Origin: Haematococcus lacustris
Taxonomy: Eukaryota > Chlorophyta > Chlorophyceae > Chlamydomonadales > Haematococcaceae
NCBI GenBank assembly: GCA_030144725.1
Contig: JASKMD010000017.1
Coordinates: 824,228-888,227 of the forward strand
Length of the DNA: 64,000 bases
Direction: 5' to 3'
The number at the start of each line of letters is the position of its first letter. The stretch's first letter is position 1. A program made the translations under genes and the position numbers. Shown piece after piece: positions 27,801-35,699 of the stretch. Under the pieces are notes generated by a model. It saw only the letters and a program-made list of their open reading frames with translations. It had not been told where the DNA came from and did not search any database.

Positions 27801-30572
27801 CACCCAGCCTGCCTTGAGGAAGCCCACCTGTCAGGACACAAGGAACCAGGATACTGGCTGTGCCCTATATGCAAGTTTGGCAGCAATGACTTCAAGACTA
27901 CCATGCGTCAGTCAGCACACTCGGACCTCATACGAGTACACTGGCACCCCACTCTCGAACCGGCGCCGCTCATCACGGCACACCTGGACTACATAGCAAA
28001 GCGCAACGACTACGACGAGGAAAATAGGCAGATACAAGAGGCCAGACATGCGAGGCCCGACACGCACCTGCCGGCCCACACCCGACAGGGACTACCGGAC
28101 CCGCACACCTGGCTACCCCGGTGCACCAACCTGCACTCGAAGGCCACCTTTCACACCTACCCCATCAACCCGCAGACGGACATCGTCGGCACGGGCAAAT
28201 GCGAAACCTTCCTCCAACTTCACCCCCACATGACCGCCCCCGCGATGAGCCTCAGCACGGGGGAGCCCATTATGCCACGGCACGACTTAGTGCAACACGT
28301 AACGGTCCACGACGAGTCGGGTCGCACAGTTGGCCTCCTGACAAAAGACCAACACCAACATCTACACGCTTGGTTACAACACACACCCCACACACGCAAC
28401 CTGGCCACAGAGGTAGTGGCCCTCCTAAGGAGACAGGACGCACAGAGCAGCCACCACCCCATGAGAGGGGCACAAGACAAAGCCCTGAACACCCTACACG
28501 CCACACGAAGCTTTCCAAGTACCGTCCAAAGATGGGCTGATCCACTCACAGTTAGACCAGAAACCACCACCTATTGGAGCCCTGACACCAACGACACGGC
28601 ATTTGGGGCACACCACAACTGCCTACTGGTACGCCACACTGGCTTATCCACATGGAATGTACCGGCAGACGATGCAGTGGCACTGAAATGCGTCAACCAT
28701 GCTATACACTCAGCTACACAGGAGGAGGCCATGGCAACCATCATGCTGATCCCGGGGAAAAAGGGCATCTCCTACCCTAAACACATTGACACCCTGCGGC
28801 GCTACCCTGAGTACTGCCAGCACCTGGCTAACATACCCCCCACCAAGACCAAAAGCTCCAAGTCCGGCAAGCACGCCAACCTCCACATCTACGTCATTTG
28901 GAATGCAGCAGGACAACAACTCGTCACCAAAGGCAACCCCCAAGGATGGCTGGCTAGCACCGCCACTGCCCTCCACCCCCAACGAGACACACACCCAATC
29001 CGCAACAGACCAACGAATCAAAGCCAGCCAGCCACACCCCCTAGCGGCCACAAACAACACATGCGCCTGCCGTTGGACAGGGACCTCCCCACCTCGGGGC
29101 ACCAACGCAGCCACAACCAGCTCACGGAACACTCCACGACGCAGCCACGGATGGCCATCACCGAATGGGCCACGATCGCGTACACGGACGGCAGCTGCAT
29201 TAAAACCTCGGGGGCAGCTCCGGAGAGCGTCGGGGCGGGGGTCTATATCCCGGAGACCAACGTCCTCGTCACCGTCGCCATGGATGACCCTGAAAGCAAC
29301 ACCATCAACAGGGCGGAACTCACGGCGATACACGCGGCACTCAAAGCGGGGGCCAAACGTATCGCCACCGATAGCCTTTGCTCCCTCTACCAGATTCGCA
29401 GAGCCCTCGCTAACCCGATGTCGCTCATCACCCACAGACACAACGACATCCTGACCGATATCGCCACCCTCATCATCGACAGCCCCGCCACGATCCACTT
29501 CTACAAAGTCAGGGCCCACTCGGGCATCATCGGCAACGAAGGCGCCGATGCCCTCGCCAAGTATGCGGCGCTACACCCAGAGCTCGCCAACACCCCGGCC
29601 TACAGCCCGACCACACGGAATGAGACGAAGAACTGGCTCAGCAACGCAGCCGACGGCGGATTCCCCGCCCCATTGCCGGACTGCCGCCACAGCGTGCGGG
29701 CACACATGCACCGCAAACACAAGTTGGGCCTTGCCAATCAAGACAGTATCTACTACCAGATGACTCAGGAGATCACCAAAGCCGCGGCGAAAGGAGCAGG
29801 CGAAAGAGTGATGATCGACACGAACATCTCCACCCACGCGCAACGCACTGCCCTACTCTACCGTACCGGAGGGCTATACAACCAGAAACTAGCTATGCGC
29901 TGGAAACGGGCGACGGATGACCGATGCCCGCTCTGCGGGAATGCGGATAGTGCCACTCACCTCCTCTCGGGCTGCAGCGAGACTCTACCGATGGTGCAAG
30001 AAAGGCACAACGGGGCGGGCCGCCTCATCACCAAAGCTATCAGCAAGGGAACCCTAGGCGGGTACATCAGCTTTGCGGACACCGGCAGCTGGGAGAAGGG
30101 CGCAAAGGAAAGCCTGGACCTCCCCAGCGACACGCTACACACAACACTCCAGACACTCGGACTGAAACCAGAAGATACTAAACACACCACCAGGCCGGAT
30201 ATCCTCATGGTGACCCCTCATAAGAAGGCAAGCAAGGACGGCAAAGACACCAAGCGGGTCTGCATTATAGAAATCAAATACTGCTCGGACTCACGGTGGA
30301 CGGACCAATTAAACAAGGCACTCACTCAACACACCCACTTAGCCGAGACCATACGCAAGGAAGACCATATGGTCGCTATCATACCAATCCTACTAGGCAT
30401 AGGGGGCATAACCTACGAAGCGCACACACGGCAACACCTCTTGGCCCTCGGGATCACACAAGCCAACACTACCAAGCTGCTCAACAAGTTAACTAGACAC
30501 GCCATGGAGGCAGCCCATTCTATTGCAAAGACAAGCTACAGACTCAGGGCTACCAGAGGGGGGGGAGGGTAG
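21831..30572 (+). CDS. Retrotransposon ORF2 polyprotein: 2A, two Josephin-like proteases, APE, RT, PHD, RNase H, CCHC, RLE
   Basis: In the numbering of the 17004 frame, a start at Met1610 gives about 2913 aa. Order: short hydrophobic N-terminus and 2A motif (1630-1638); two Josephin-like protease domains (Cys1651/His1752/Asp1767 and Cys1835/His1952/Asp1967); APE-type endonuclease (Asn2185, Glu2212, GDIN at 2328-2331, SDH at 2406-2408); reverse transcriptase (GKAPGPDG about 2762, Asp2896, YADD 3002-3005); PHD finger (C4HC3, Cys3579 to Cys3623); RNase H (Asp4062, Glu4105, Asp4123, Asp4182); CX2CX7HX4C (Cys4308-Cys4324); restriction-like endonuclease (RPD with Asp4399, ExK at Glu4423/Lys4425). 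All catalytic residues that I can check are present. It would copy RNA into DNA at a nicked target; why two nucleases are kept is unresolved. ORF2 has no stop separating it from the ORF1 region in the unspliced frame. Confidence 0.88.
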   Translation: MLTWEAISYLTHISWLLMASGDVEPNPGPEGLHFEKQVASHCQIHALNHAAGHQWLTNQDLANFHMSELSARHGDQRTMWALARDEQGACNDTVINLYLTSHYGLSTHSVGHLRTRKDWSTRNLDVLSATHGTHAFLCKAPTHSMAIRKHNGTWYLLDSQAEAPTLLHTTSNNTYHTACEVQVIISIPNHTEAMAVARSRARLGPIISSPPDTHIPYMERQHKQCCLVHALNMAVGKPMIKPEDVITHCRSLGTHIQDLANKARREHRSIPLHSSLPHIYEESGNFTISTINHYLYHYHKDLHLCPTTTEHTLDHITPELLNTLTGNVDSYTNTAAILITNNHATTIRRIDHAWQWLDSERGHPRRLDTPEDWLQLHGMLVQIKKGDAANTNLIHPLCWLADPTRRATTEQLEQHLRTTHIDLTTQDLGTQPAHSPRPDRPLPKIATAQPASSKRTGTATEDMNAGPRLRQVAPTVTLPTLQDRSSNSKRPTSSGTIVDKRRTKPRAQPKDSHTQTLMYRYLNTAPTPPPAATPKTPQPPTDNLPEHPGPHPQHSTLPTQPQPTHNRQHITLTTLNVRSLHRSRNDVLNLVHQHSPDILILTETMTQPRSNNPGSGWLKRVMPDYTIHRHRGHSEVLLGIKHNLAIQMQTTMLSPSTEAEVNARCVILTLNQHQCEQLTIIATYWPSGSNGEALSLREKMQEHIRTATGHLPGSLILAGDINATMKTEDRSEHTEYTQDSMMRGFATEMHLIEADPGDRAWTYQQPHCNSRIDAILTRDARHGPEHRTHVHTNAYLSDHRPLTATLNTTRLGIDLAAPHKPPKHSHTILTTPITNKDREAYRLAVQQPSSGVPQLHAELTAFLAPIYTEATHHLATLGRTNPQQPQRLTSVAGRPAREAVDTAATMLTNLLQTCRTAAIKTCNTKTLTRGGQHYQRRTMCRIRLALGRKLKTARDLSRKANSLFKQTNVHPTIDELIPETDATNEEIRDAVQARQGEDPTENHVQAALAQLANTYRDQIHQLDDDDSALAIAQARVRMQQLISTQPKKANKRILRPSRTDHKGLQALADPDTKTICTAPADLNRIVTAAYGQKLSAPTPKTGHYTNKQTRNYPWARAKADDAFSMHACQNIHWLHTAIMDKAGFQECISRLAGGKAPGPDGVENEIIKMLPWEMRETIHQLFIIMWATGCTPTTWKTSDTCLLYKDKGQETDLNSYRPVGLANTVYKLWTSLITKTLSEYAEANGMLSKNQAGFRSHRNTTQQLQMLVMALEDAKLAKADIYALLVDFTSAFNTTCQDKLLWIMHDLGFPTDATDAVKDLYTGATTRFKTPYGHTDPVSVNRGTIQGDSLSPFLFLIYIEPLLRWLQVGARGYKFKSATADSGEHTTVSSVDYADDIAILCNTLRNLRCQADKLSAFSDWGHLIISHSKTLATAALHHSVETGMCSNAAEADKRARHQLQTVSLQGKPVTYHRPTSPFTYLGVLITMTLDWKPQHTAMITQLRQKLERLRRSFASARQAIHIIRTAIIPSLAYSFCAVPCTPGDLELYDRSINQCVKLKLRLPLGTPNAIIREDAEKLGMGISSTAQEYHARNTTALIHSLQSTDVAHAHISRSMLHKQITWLSTQASTQGHRMLTLLHHTLRARQLVYASISGLSATEEGLPLYHEECQTLGRLITQASSSQAHDVVSASITCLKSLGITHASELSCKGNTHIITGSMLTSKYGKKVKQKHIIALNTLAAMAAQPSCPDATATRAIRDSRNTSLDLPPDQRKITTWAAGLTELAPTPAVPDTRTRYMDMKAYAVKHVTQPATADRTAAAPAAHEVIRTSSRLLKREQRATQSAPTKPTPPKAGTKRNNEGRQTQTIPQDIVRIVGLDLPGLSSWKVDKACRCKPKKLGCILGAMYGHQEAITSIDGWQWDGINKENYYKVHWKPTVIDRWALPLCAEEGYTPTHIETISREEAKDVCTCELCWLPKGDSPMCHNCKRAYHPACLEEAHLSGHKEPGYWLCPICKFGSNDFKTTMRQSAHSDLIRVHWHPTLEPAPLITAHLDYIAKRNDYDEENRQIQEARHARPDTHLPAHTRQGLPDPHTWLPRCTNLHSKATFHTYPINPQTDIVGTGKCETFLQLHPHMTAPAMSLSTGEPIMPRHDLVQHVTVHDESGRTVGLLTKDQHQHLHAWLQHTPHTRNLATEVVALLRRQDAQSSHHPMRGAQDKALNTLHATRSFPSTVQRWADPLTVRPETTTYWSPDTNDTAFGAHHNCLLVRHTGLSTWNVPADDAVALKCVNHAIHSATQEEAMATIMLIPGKKGISYPKHIDTLRRYPEYCQHLANIPPTKTKSSKSGKHANLHIYVIWNAAGQQLVTKGNPQGWLASTATALHPQRDTHPIRNRPTNQSQPATPPSGHKQHMRLPLDRDLPTSGHQRSHNQLTEHSTTQPRMAITEWATIAYTDGSCIKTSGAAPESVGAGVYIPETNVLVTVAMDDPESNTINRAELTAIHAALKAGAKRIATDSLCSLYQIRRALANPMSLITHRHNDILTDIATLIIDSPATIHFYKVRAHSGIIGNEGADALAKYAALHPELANTPAYSPTTRNETKNWLSNAADGGFPAPLPDCRHSVRAHMHRKHKLGLANQDSIYYQMTQEITKAAAKGAGERVMIDTNISTHAQRTALLYRTGGLYNQKLAMRWKRATDDRCPLCGNADSATHLLSGCSETLPMVQERHNGAGRLITKAISKGTLGGYISFADTGSWEKGAKESLDLPSDTLHTTLQTLGLKPEDTKHTTRPDILMVTPHKKASKDGKDTKRVCIIEIKYCSDSRWTDQLNKALTQHTHLAETIRKEDHMVAIIPILLGIGGITYEAHTRQHLLALGITQANTTKLLNKLTRHAMEAAHSIAKTSYRLRATRGGGG
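21891..21917 (+). promoter_or_regulatory. 2A-like ribosome-skipping motif GDVEPNPGP
   Basis: Codons 1630-1638 read G-D-V-E-P-N-P-G-P, a match to the D-(V/I)-E-x-N-P-G-P consensus at which ribosomes skip the last Gly-Pro bond (between 21914 and 21915). The preceding residues (ISYLTHISWLLMAS) are hydrophobic and helical, as active 2A sequences require. 2A-like sequences at the N-terminus of ORF2 are known from CR1/L2-type elements of animals and from trypanosome L1Tc. Here it would cut a read-through product into ORF1-side and protease/polymerase-side proteins, or trim a signal-like leader from ORF2. Confidence 0.85.
21930..22960 (+). other. Two tandem Josephin-like cysteine protease domains
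   Basis: Domain 1: a Cys in HCQIHALNHAAG (Cys1651), His in THSMAIRKHNGTWYLLDS (His1752), Asp1767. Domain 2: Cys in CCLVHALNMAVG (Cys1835), His in NHATTIRRIDHAWQWLDS (His1952), Asp1967. In both the His-to-Asp distance is 15, equal to His119-Asn134 of ataxin-3, and the Cys-x2-H-x-L-N helix start resembles the Josephin Cys14 region. Josephin domains are papain-fold deubiquitinases. An OTU-like or other papain-fold assignment is possible; the triads themselves are clear. Confidence 0.65.
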
Positions 30573-30683
30573 GGGGGACGCCTCTTCTTTGGCTTGATGG
30601 TGGGAGCAGGCCGCGCCCCAGGCGGTAGCTCCTCCCTTAATGCACGCCGGTGAATACCGGAGTAGTCTTCTTCTTCTTCTTCT
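30573..30683 (+). other. 3' untranslated region and (TTC)n end of the retrotransposon
   Basis: 111 bp between the stop codon and the target duplication. Contains a GC-rich stretch and a small hairpin CCGGTGAATACCGG (30648-30661), then 'agtagtcttcttcttcttc' leading into the duplication. A compact hairpin plus simple-repeat end is a plausible recognition site for the element's reverse transcriptase. Confidence 0.75.
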
Positions 30684-33295
30684 AGCATGCTCATGCATGA
30701 TCAGATGTTAGGTATATGCTGGCCTAAGCTGACCACATTATGTTGCCTATGCGATTGCAGGTGCTTTTGATCTGAAGTGTGTGCCCGGTCAAGATGGGGG
30801 CAGGTGGTCAAAGCGGCCGCAAGGCCACTTCAAATATGACCCCAGCCTGCCGGGTGCAGACCGGGCGAGGCTGGCCAAGCTGTTGACAGACCTGCAAGCC
30901 AAGCAGGTTTCGCACCACGCCTCAGACGCGCACACCACAGCTATGTTGGAGCTCTCGGCATCTACATCAACTATGCCAAACATCCCAGCGTCAGCTTCGG
31001 CCATGCGCTCAGCTATGGAGGAGCTGGGTCAGCCACAAGAAGAATACTTGGTGTATGACATGTGTCCGTGTGGTCATATCTACCGTGGGCCTTTGGCTCA
31101 GCATGCAGACTCCTGTAGGTGCTGCAGCAAGCCACGTACTTCAGCTCTTGAGCTGAAGTACAGGCCTGTCAGGAAGTGGCTGCAGCGTATGTATGCGTAT
31201 CCAGCCCTGGCAGAGCAGTTGACCCTGTGGCGGGATCTCCGGGCTGAGTACACGCGCGACAGCCACACCATGTCTGACGCATGGCACAGCCCTGCATTTG
31301 AGAGAGTGTTGGAGAGGTGAGTGGGGTAATCCTAACCCTCCTGAGTGTCCTGAGTGTCACCTAACCCTGACCCTGGCCCTGAACCTGACCCTGACCCTGG
31401 CCCTGGCCCTGACCCTGACCCTGACCCTGACCTCCCCCTCCCCCCCACCCCCAACAGGGATGGTGACTGTTTGTCGTGGTGTGGTCTTGCAGGCATGGAG
31501 ACGGGACAGCTGAGACGGGACTAGTGCCCATGTCCCTCTCCTTTGACAGCTTATAACCCCACAAGGACGACGCTAAGTACTATACCACAGCATTTGTGTT
31601 GGCTCCCCTCACCGTGGCAGCTGAGCATAGATCTGTACCAGGAGTTTCACACCTTGTATGCCTCATGCCTGGGGCCAAGGAGCGCGGAGAGAAGCAGAGC
31701 ATCGTGGATGCCTTGCTGCTCATTGTTGAAGACTTGCTCAGCCTTGACGGGGCCGTGGAGGTGCACAACTCTTACCTGGAGGAAAGCCGCCGTGTCAAGC
31801 CAATCCTTGCATGCATCAGGGGTGACTACCGAGGCCTGGCCCTAGCCATGGGCTCCAATCAGAAGCAGTCGCCAGCGAGGCACCCGTGCTTCTTGACATG
31901 GCTTGAAGGCAAGCGCCATGGCAAGTACAAGACATTATACCAGACCCACCAACAGTGAGTGTGCGCTCATGCTCATGTGTTGTACAATTTAGAGGTGTAT
32001 GGTTGTGCATGCACGTGTGGATCATGCCATCCTTGCCCACACTGCCCCATCCCCATCCTGCCCATCCTGCCACACCATGCCACACCATGCTGAGCCTGCC
32101 TACCATGCCTATCATGTATGACATGTGAGCATGACACTTGAGCTTGTTGTTGCAGGTTCCTTGCGGAGCACGACCAATGGCTGAAAGAAGAACTCTGTGG
32201 CGTCAAGCTCCCGGTCCCTGATACCAATGGCATCCGGAAGAGGCACCCCAAAGAGGTACACCAGAATGTCCTTCTTCCAGCTAATCCAGCTGGCCATGCT
32301 GATTTGCTTTGTGGTGCGGGTGAGTGCCTCGTTGTGTCCAGCCCCACCCCACTCCACCCCACCCCACCCCACCCCACCCCACCCCACCCCACCCCACCCC
32401 ACCCCACCCCACCCCACCCCACCCCACCCCACCCCACCCCACCCCACCCCACCCCACCCCACCCCACCCCACCCCACCCCACCCACATGTTGCCTGCAGT
32501 GCCTGAGCGACGGGGATGGGAAGGTGCCTACTGGCTTGGATCAGATCCAGGTGTGCATGGGGACGTGCATGGGGACAGTGGTAGCGATGGCGAGGGAGGG
32601 AGCCTAGACCCTGAGTTAGACGAGGGGGATGACCAACGGCCTGTGGGGTGGGACTGTGAAGAGGAGGATGATGAGTCTGAGGGTGACGCTTCATTTGATG
32701 CGGCTGGAGATCAGATCGATGATAGTGCTCAGCCGCTGATTGATGATTTGAGTGATGGGCTTGAGGATGGGTCTTGCTTGTTCTTGCAACTCCCCCACTT
32801 TGATTTCCATGATGCTGTTCAGTATGATCCCATGCATGTGTTAGGCGGGATTGTCAAGGACACTGCAACGCTATGAATGTGAGCTGTCCCGCTCTTCACC
32901 ATGTGCACCTTGCTCCCTCTCCCCTATCATTCAATCACTTGTGCAACTTCAGAAGCTCCTTCCTGGTGATGTAGGATATCGCTTGGGTAGGCTCATGGAT
33001 CCTGCTAAGAAGAGAAAGGTGCACACCATGCTACAGTTTGCCGGGCCAATAGGGTTGTACGCTCTGGCTTCAGCTAAGGCACTGCTGCGCCCCACAGTGT
33101 ATGCCACGCTTATGCTCTTACTGTAAGTGATCAACATAATGTGGTGCAAGGAGGTGCACAAAGAGTCCCTGCCACGTGCCACGTGCCACGTGCCACGTGC
33201 CTGCTCTTTTAGACTGTCTGGACCTGTTCGCCTAGAGCTGTTCTTGGAGATGGACGCAAATGTAAACAACAGATGGACGCAAATGTCAGCAACAG

Positions 33296-34505
33296 ATGGT
33301 TTCGGCCGTGGCGTCCGCGAACGGGGCCACCTGGGACATTGACGAACTGGAAGCGGAAGCATTCGTCCGAGCGGTGAAGAGAATGTCAGTAAGCAAGTGT
33401 ACTGCTCAGTCAACAGCGATGAAACAAATTCGACATGCAACATGTTCAATCGCAGAGCTGCTCCATGCCCCCAAGCCGCATCGGCGGTCACGGCTGCAGG
33501 TGGCCCTACCAAGCAAGGGCGAAGGCCAGAAAGACTCATCACAGCGGCCCTACAACATGTGGTCACGTCGGTGGCCAACGGAGCCTCCGTCGTTCAAGGC
33601 ATTAAGCCTCTTTTTCTGTCAAAGGGAAAGGCGCAAGAGTTCAACCAGCCAACGTCGGCTGGCGAGGCTGTACTGTCTGCGGTTGTGAAGGATGTGCTGG
33701 AAGCCGTGGGTGGGATGGTAGCAGACTCGAGGCAGCGCCATGCAGCGGAGTACGGGGGCAAGCTCGACAGCATTTTCCTTCCAGGGAACGGAGCAAAGCC
33801 ACATCTGGACGCCACAGCGCGAGCAATGTTTCTGCAGTGGATAAAGACAAAGGCGGAGAACGCCATCAAGCAGAGCAAATCGCCGTCTTGCAAAGGTGCT
33901 GCCACTTGCACATGTTAATCCAAACATAGCTCATCACCTGTATATGGCTTTGCATTGCCCACTCATGCTGCTGTTGTTTGCGCAGATGCAGAGCAAGCTA
34001 CCCCAGTGAAGGCCATAACAGGTATGTTTGGCATTTGCTACATGTGTTTGGTACATGCCTTCCGTATTCTATGTGTGTTAATCCCTACTGTGTGGCGCAG
34101 GACAACGACCCATTGCAACTCTGTTGTCGCAGGCAAGGATAGACGTGCCTCTGTAGCTCCAGCAACACCATCAGGAGATGAGGTGCAAGGAGAGATGGCT
34201 GCAGGTGTGCGTATAGGTTCGTTGAATGGCTTGTTGCTCGTGCCCACTGTCATTCTGAAGTTGCCAATGCTTGTGCTAATCATGCAGCTGAGGATGCAGG
34301 AAGTATGGGGAAGCTTCAATTGAGCTTTGGAGCAGCATGGAACAGCCTTGGAACAACCTCTGCTTTGGAGCAGCTTGGAACAGCCTTGGAACAGCTACTC
34401 AGCAACAGCCACACATGGGCAACAGCCAATTGGAGGGCAGCTGTGAGCAGCTGGGTGCAGCATTGCGCACGTTCAAACACACAGGAGTTTGCTGTAGCCT
34501 TGTGA
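33296..34505 (+). CDS. Second gene of the CACTA-like element, function unknown
   Basis: Exons 33296-33384, 33456-33895, 33986-34021, 34133-34204 and 34288-34505 join in frame to 284 aa. I do not recognise a domain. The N-terminus is acidic (WDIDELEAEAFVRAV). The middle (KPLFLSKGKAQEF, LSAVVKDVLEAVGGMVAD, ARAMFLQWIKTKAENAIKQ) looks alpha-helical. The C-terminus repeats LGTTSALEQLGTALEQL. CACTA elements often carry a second product (TnpA type) that binds subterminal motifs, and the position between transposase and right end fits that role, but this is inference from position only. It overlaps the predicted last transposase exon by about 46 bp. Confidence 0.55.
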
Positions 34506-34554
34506 CTGTGCCTTGTCACATACAATCTAGGCTGGGAGATGCCAGTTTATGCTA

Positions 34555-34880
34555 GTTTACCATGTCGTTTACCTGCTGGTTCAACATGTGACAGCGGGTT
34601 AAACGTGCCGTGTAACTCGTTCAATTACGTCGTCGTTCACCTCGCCTAAAACGAGTTTAGCAGGAGTTCAACTACGAGTTAAACCGGATGCCATGGTTAA
34701 ACTTGGTTTGACGAGCCCCTCGGTAAACCCCGGCCTGATTCAGTTTAACTCCTGGTTTAATTCCTAAACCATCAGATTAACTCAGAATTAAACTAGCTTA
34801 AATACGTCGTCGTTCACCGAGCAGTTTAGGCAGTTAAACGCCTAAACTAGTCGTTTAACTCATGTACCCCTGGTGTAGGG
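34555..34880 (-). repeat. Right subterminal region and inverted repeat of the CACTA-like element
   Basis: AT-richer than its surroundings, with many 'gtttaac', 'gttaaac' and 'taaact' motifs in both orientations and a direct repeat of 'acgtcgtcgttcacc' (near 34627 and 34804). Clustered short motifs next to the ends are where CACTA transposases bind. The terminal inverted repeat occupies the last ~34 bp. Confidence 0.8.
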
Positions 34881-34883
34881 AGA

Positions 34884-35699
34884 GCTTGACAGTAGACTAA
34901 AAACCCAAAGCTCGCTAACGACGCGACGCAGTGTGCATCACGAGGTCGGGAGCCTCTGCCTGCCCCTGGCAAGGACAGGGCTACAAGCTGTTCAATGAGT
35001 CAACGTGCCACACCAGTGGTCATGTAGCCAATCAGGCTGTCAACCTCATAAGCTGTGTGTGAGGTTACCAATGGTCAGGGAATTGAATGAGGTCTGTGGT
35101 CATGAAGAGTGCGACCGATGATGTTACAGTCATGAAGGCAGCAATTAGGCGAGATGCCCAACAGACAACACCCTTTTCCATATCAACCAGGGGATGTTGT
35201 GCTGCGGTGGGTGATGATATAGTCTTGATGACACGCTCTAATCGTTCTAGTCGAGCACTATCAAGCACTGGTCCTGTGTCTCGCATTGTCAAGCACTGTT
35301 GAGCTATGATTAAGAAAGTGTATACATGTAATGGATCTCACTTCCAGCAGTTGCCGGCTCTCCGGTTGGATGGTGACCCGATGCACCCCTCAGCACAGCC
35401 ACTCCGCTTCGATAGTGTTGCTGAGTCCCTGAGATGTCGACGAAAAAGGAACGCAAGCGCCCCACTTCCCCTACACCGGGCGCAGCAGGTGAGCCGGAAA
35501 GCCCGACGAAAGGCTAGGCCCCCCGAAGCTGACAAACGGCGCGACGCAGTGTGCATCATGCGACAATGCGACTCCCTACATTGCGTTCTGCCATGCGTGT
35601 TGTGCTTTCCTGTGTCTGCAGGTGCGGGGGCCATGATGTTCCCACTGAAGATTGTATTCAAGAGCTTGCCACAGTGCTCAGCACGCCTTGCTGGACACG
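34884..35699. other. Spacer between the CACTA-like element and the WW-domain gene
   Basis: No convincing gene. It has a copy of repeat B (35080-35145), a stretch near 35352 ('ctccggttggatgg') also found at 16319 and 7438, and two related ~35-bp blocks ('gcgacgcagtgtgcatca') at about 34926 and 35540. A TGTAA lies at 35325. ORF 35306-35857 has no recognisable domain and overlaps the WW gene on the other strand, so I do not call it. Confidence 0.6.
35080..35145. repeat. Dispersed repeat B, copy 4
   Basis: 'tctgtggtcatgaagagtgc' plus 'gaccgatgatgttacagtca' matches the cores at 5651, 5830 and 6190 with scattered changes. It lies just right of the CACTA-like element, about 30 kb from the other copies. 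Confidence 0.65.

Larger units (their letters stand above)
16937..30683 (+). mobile_element. Complete Dualen/RandI-type non-LTR retrotransposon, 13,747 bp
   Basis: Bounded by a perfect 12-bp target duplication AGCATGCTCATG (16925-16936 and 30684-30695). It has a 67-bp 5' leader, one open frame of 4522 codons (17004-30572) and a 111-bp 3' region ending in a short (TTC)n run. There are no LTRs. It codes for two endonucleases, APE-type before and restriction-like after the reverse transcriptase, the hallmark of the Dualen/RandI group known from Chlamydomonas reinhardtii. An intact frame and perfect duplication indicate a recent insertion of a full-length copy. It lies in the sense direction in an intron of the CACTA-like transposase. 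Confidence 0.92.
16488..33342 (+). pseudogene. tnp2-like (Transposase_21) CACTA transposase with one in-frame stop
   Basis: Eight exons with matching phases: 16488-16674, 16770-16913, 30761-31316, 31493-31954, 32156-32319, 32500-32852, 32953-33122, 33213-33342 (about 721 codons). Intron 1 would be GC-AG (CAG|GCAAGT). Family marks: CPCGHIYRG...C-x2-C (the tnp2 zinc-like block), RLQRMYAYPALAEQLTLWRD, the LVPMSLSFDSL block, LPHFDFHDAVQYDPMHVLGG, and DPAKKRKVHTMLQFAGPIG. A TAA at 31554-31556 (about codon 317) interrupts an otherwise intact reading frame, so this copy probably makes no full transposase. The 88-bp intron between exons 2 and 3 hosts the 13.7-kb retrotransposon, and the flanking exons still join in frame. 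Introns carry (CCCTGA)n (31357-31431) and (CCCCA)n (32352-32484) tracts. The extent of the last exon is the least certain part. Confidence 0.78.
16372..34880 (+). mobile_element. CACTA/EnSpm-like DNA transposon, 18.5 kb including a nested retrotransposon
   Basis: The ends are inverted repeats: left 16372 onward starts CCCTACACCAGGGGTACAT and matches the reverse complement of the right end at 33 of the first 34 positions. The flanks carry a 3-bp duplication AGA (16369-16371 and 34881-34883), as expected of CACTA elements. Both subterminal zones are full of short 'gtttaac/gttaaac' motifs. The cargo is a tnp2-like transposase and a second spliced gene. Without the nested retrotransposon and one target-site copy the element would be about 4.75 kb. 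It starts 150 bp after the glycosyltransferase stop codon. Confidence 0.9.

Noticed and set aside
28710..29519. 269-codon ORF on the minus strand of the retrotransposon, and similar antisense ORFs at 19744-20364 and 23105-23695
   Set aside because: Antisense shadows of the A/C-rich coding strand, with no recognisable domains; the plus-strand frame carries the RNase H and protease motifs.
17004..30572. Viral polyprotein or integrated RNA virus, suggested by 2A and protease domains
   Set aside because: The APE, YADD reverse transcriptase, RNase H, RLE and target-site duplication identify a non-LTR retrotransposon; no capsid or helicase is seen.
31458..31523. Alternative acceptor at 31457 for the fourth transposase exon
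   Set aside because: It keeps phase but runs into a stop after 21 codons; the acceptor at 31492 gives a longer match to the family, with only the TAA at 31554.
32197..32876. Pro-Thr-Pro-His repeat ORFs on both strands
   Set aside because: They come from the (CCCCA)n tract in a transposase intron; exons on either side join in phase without it.
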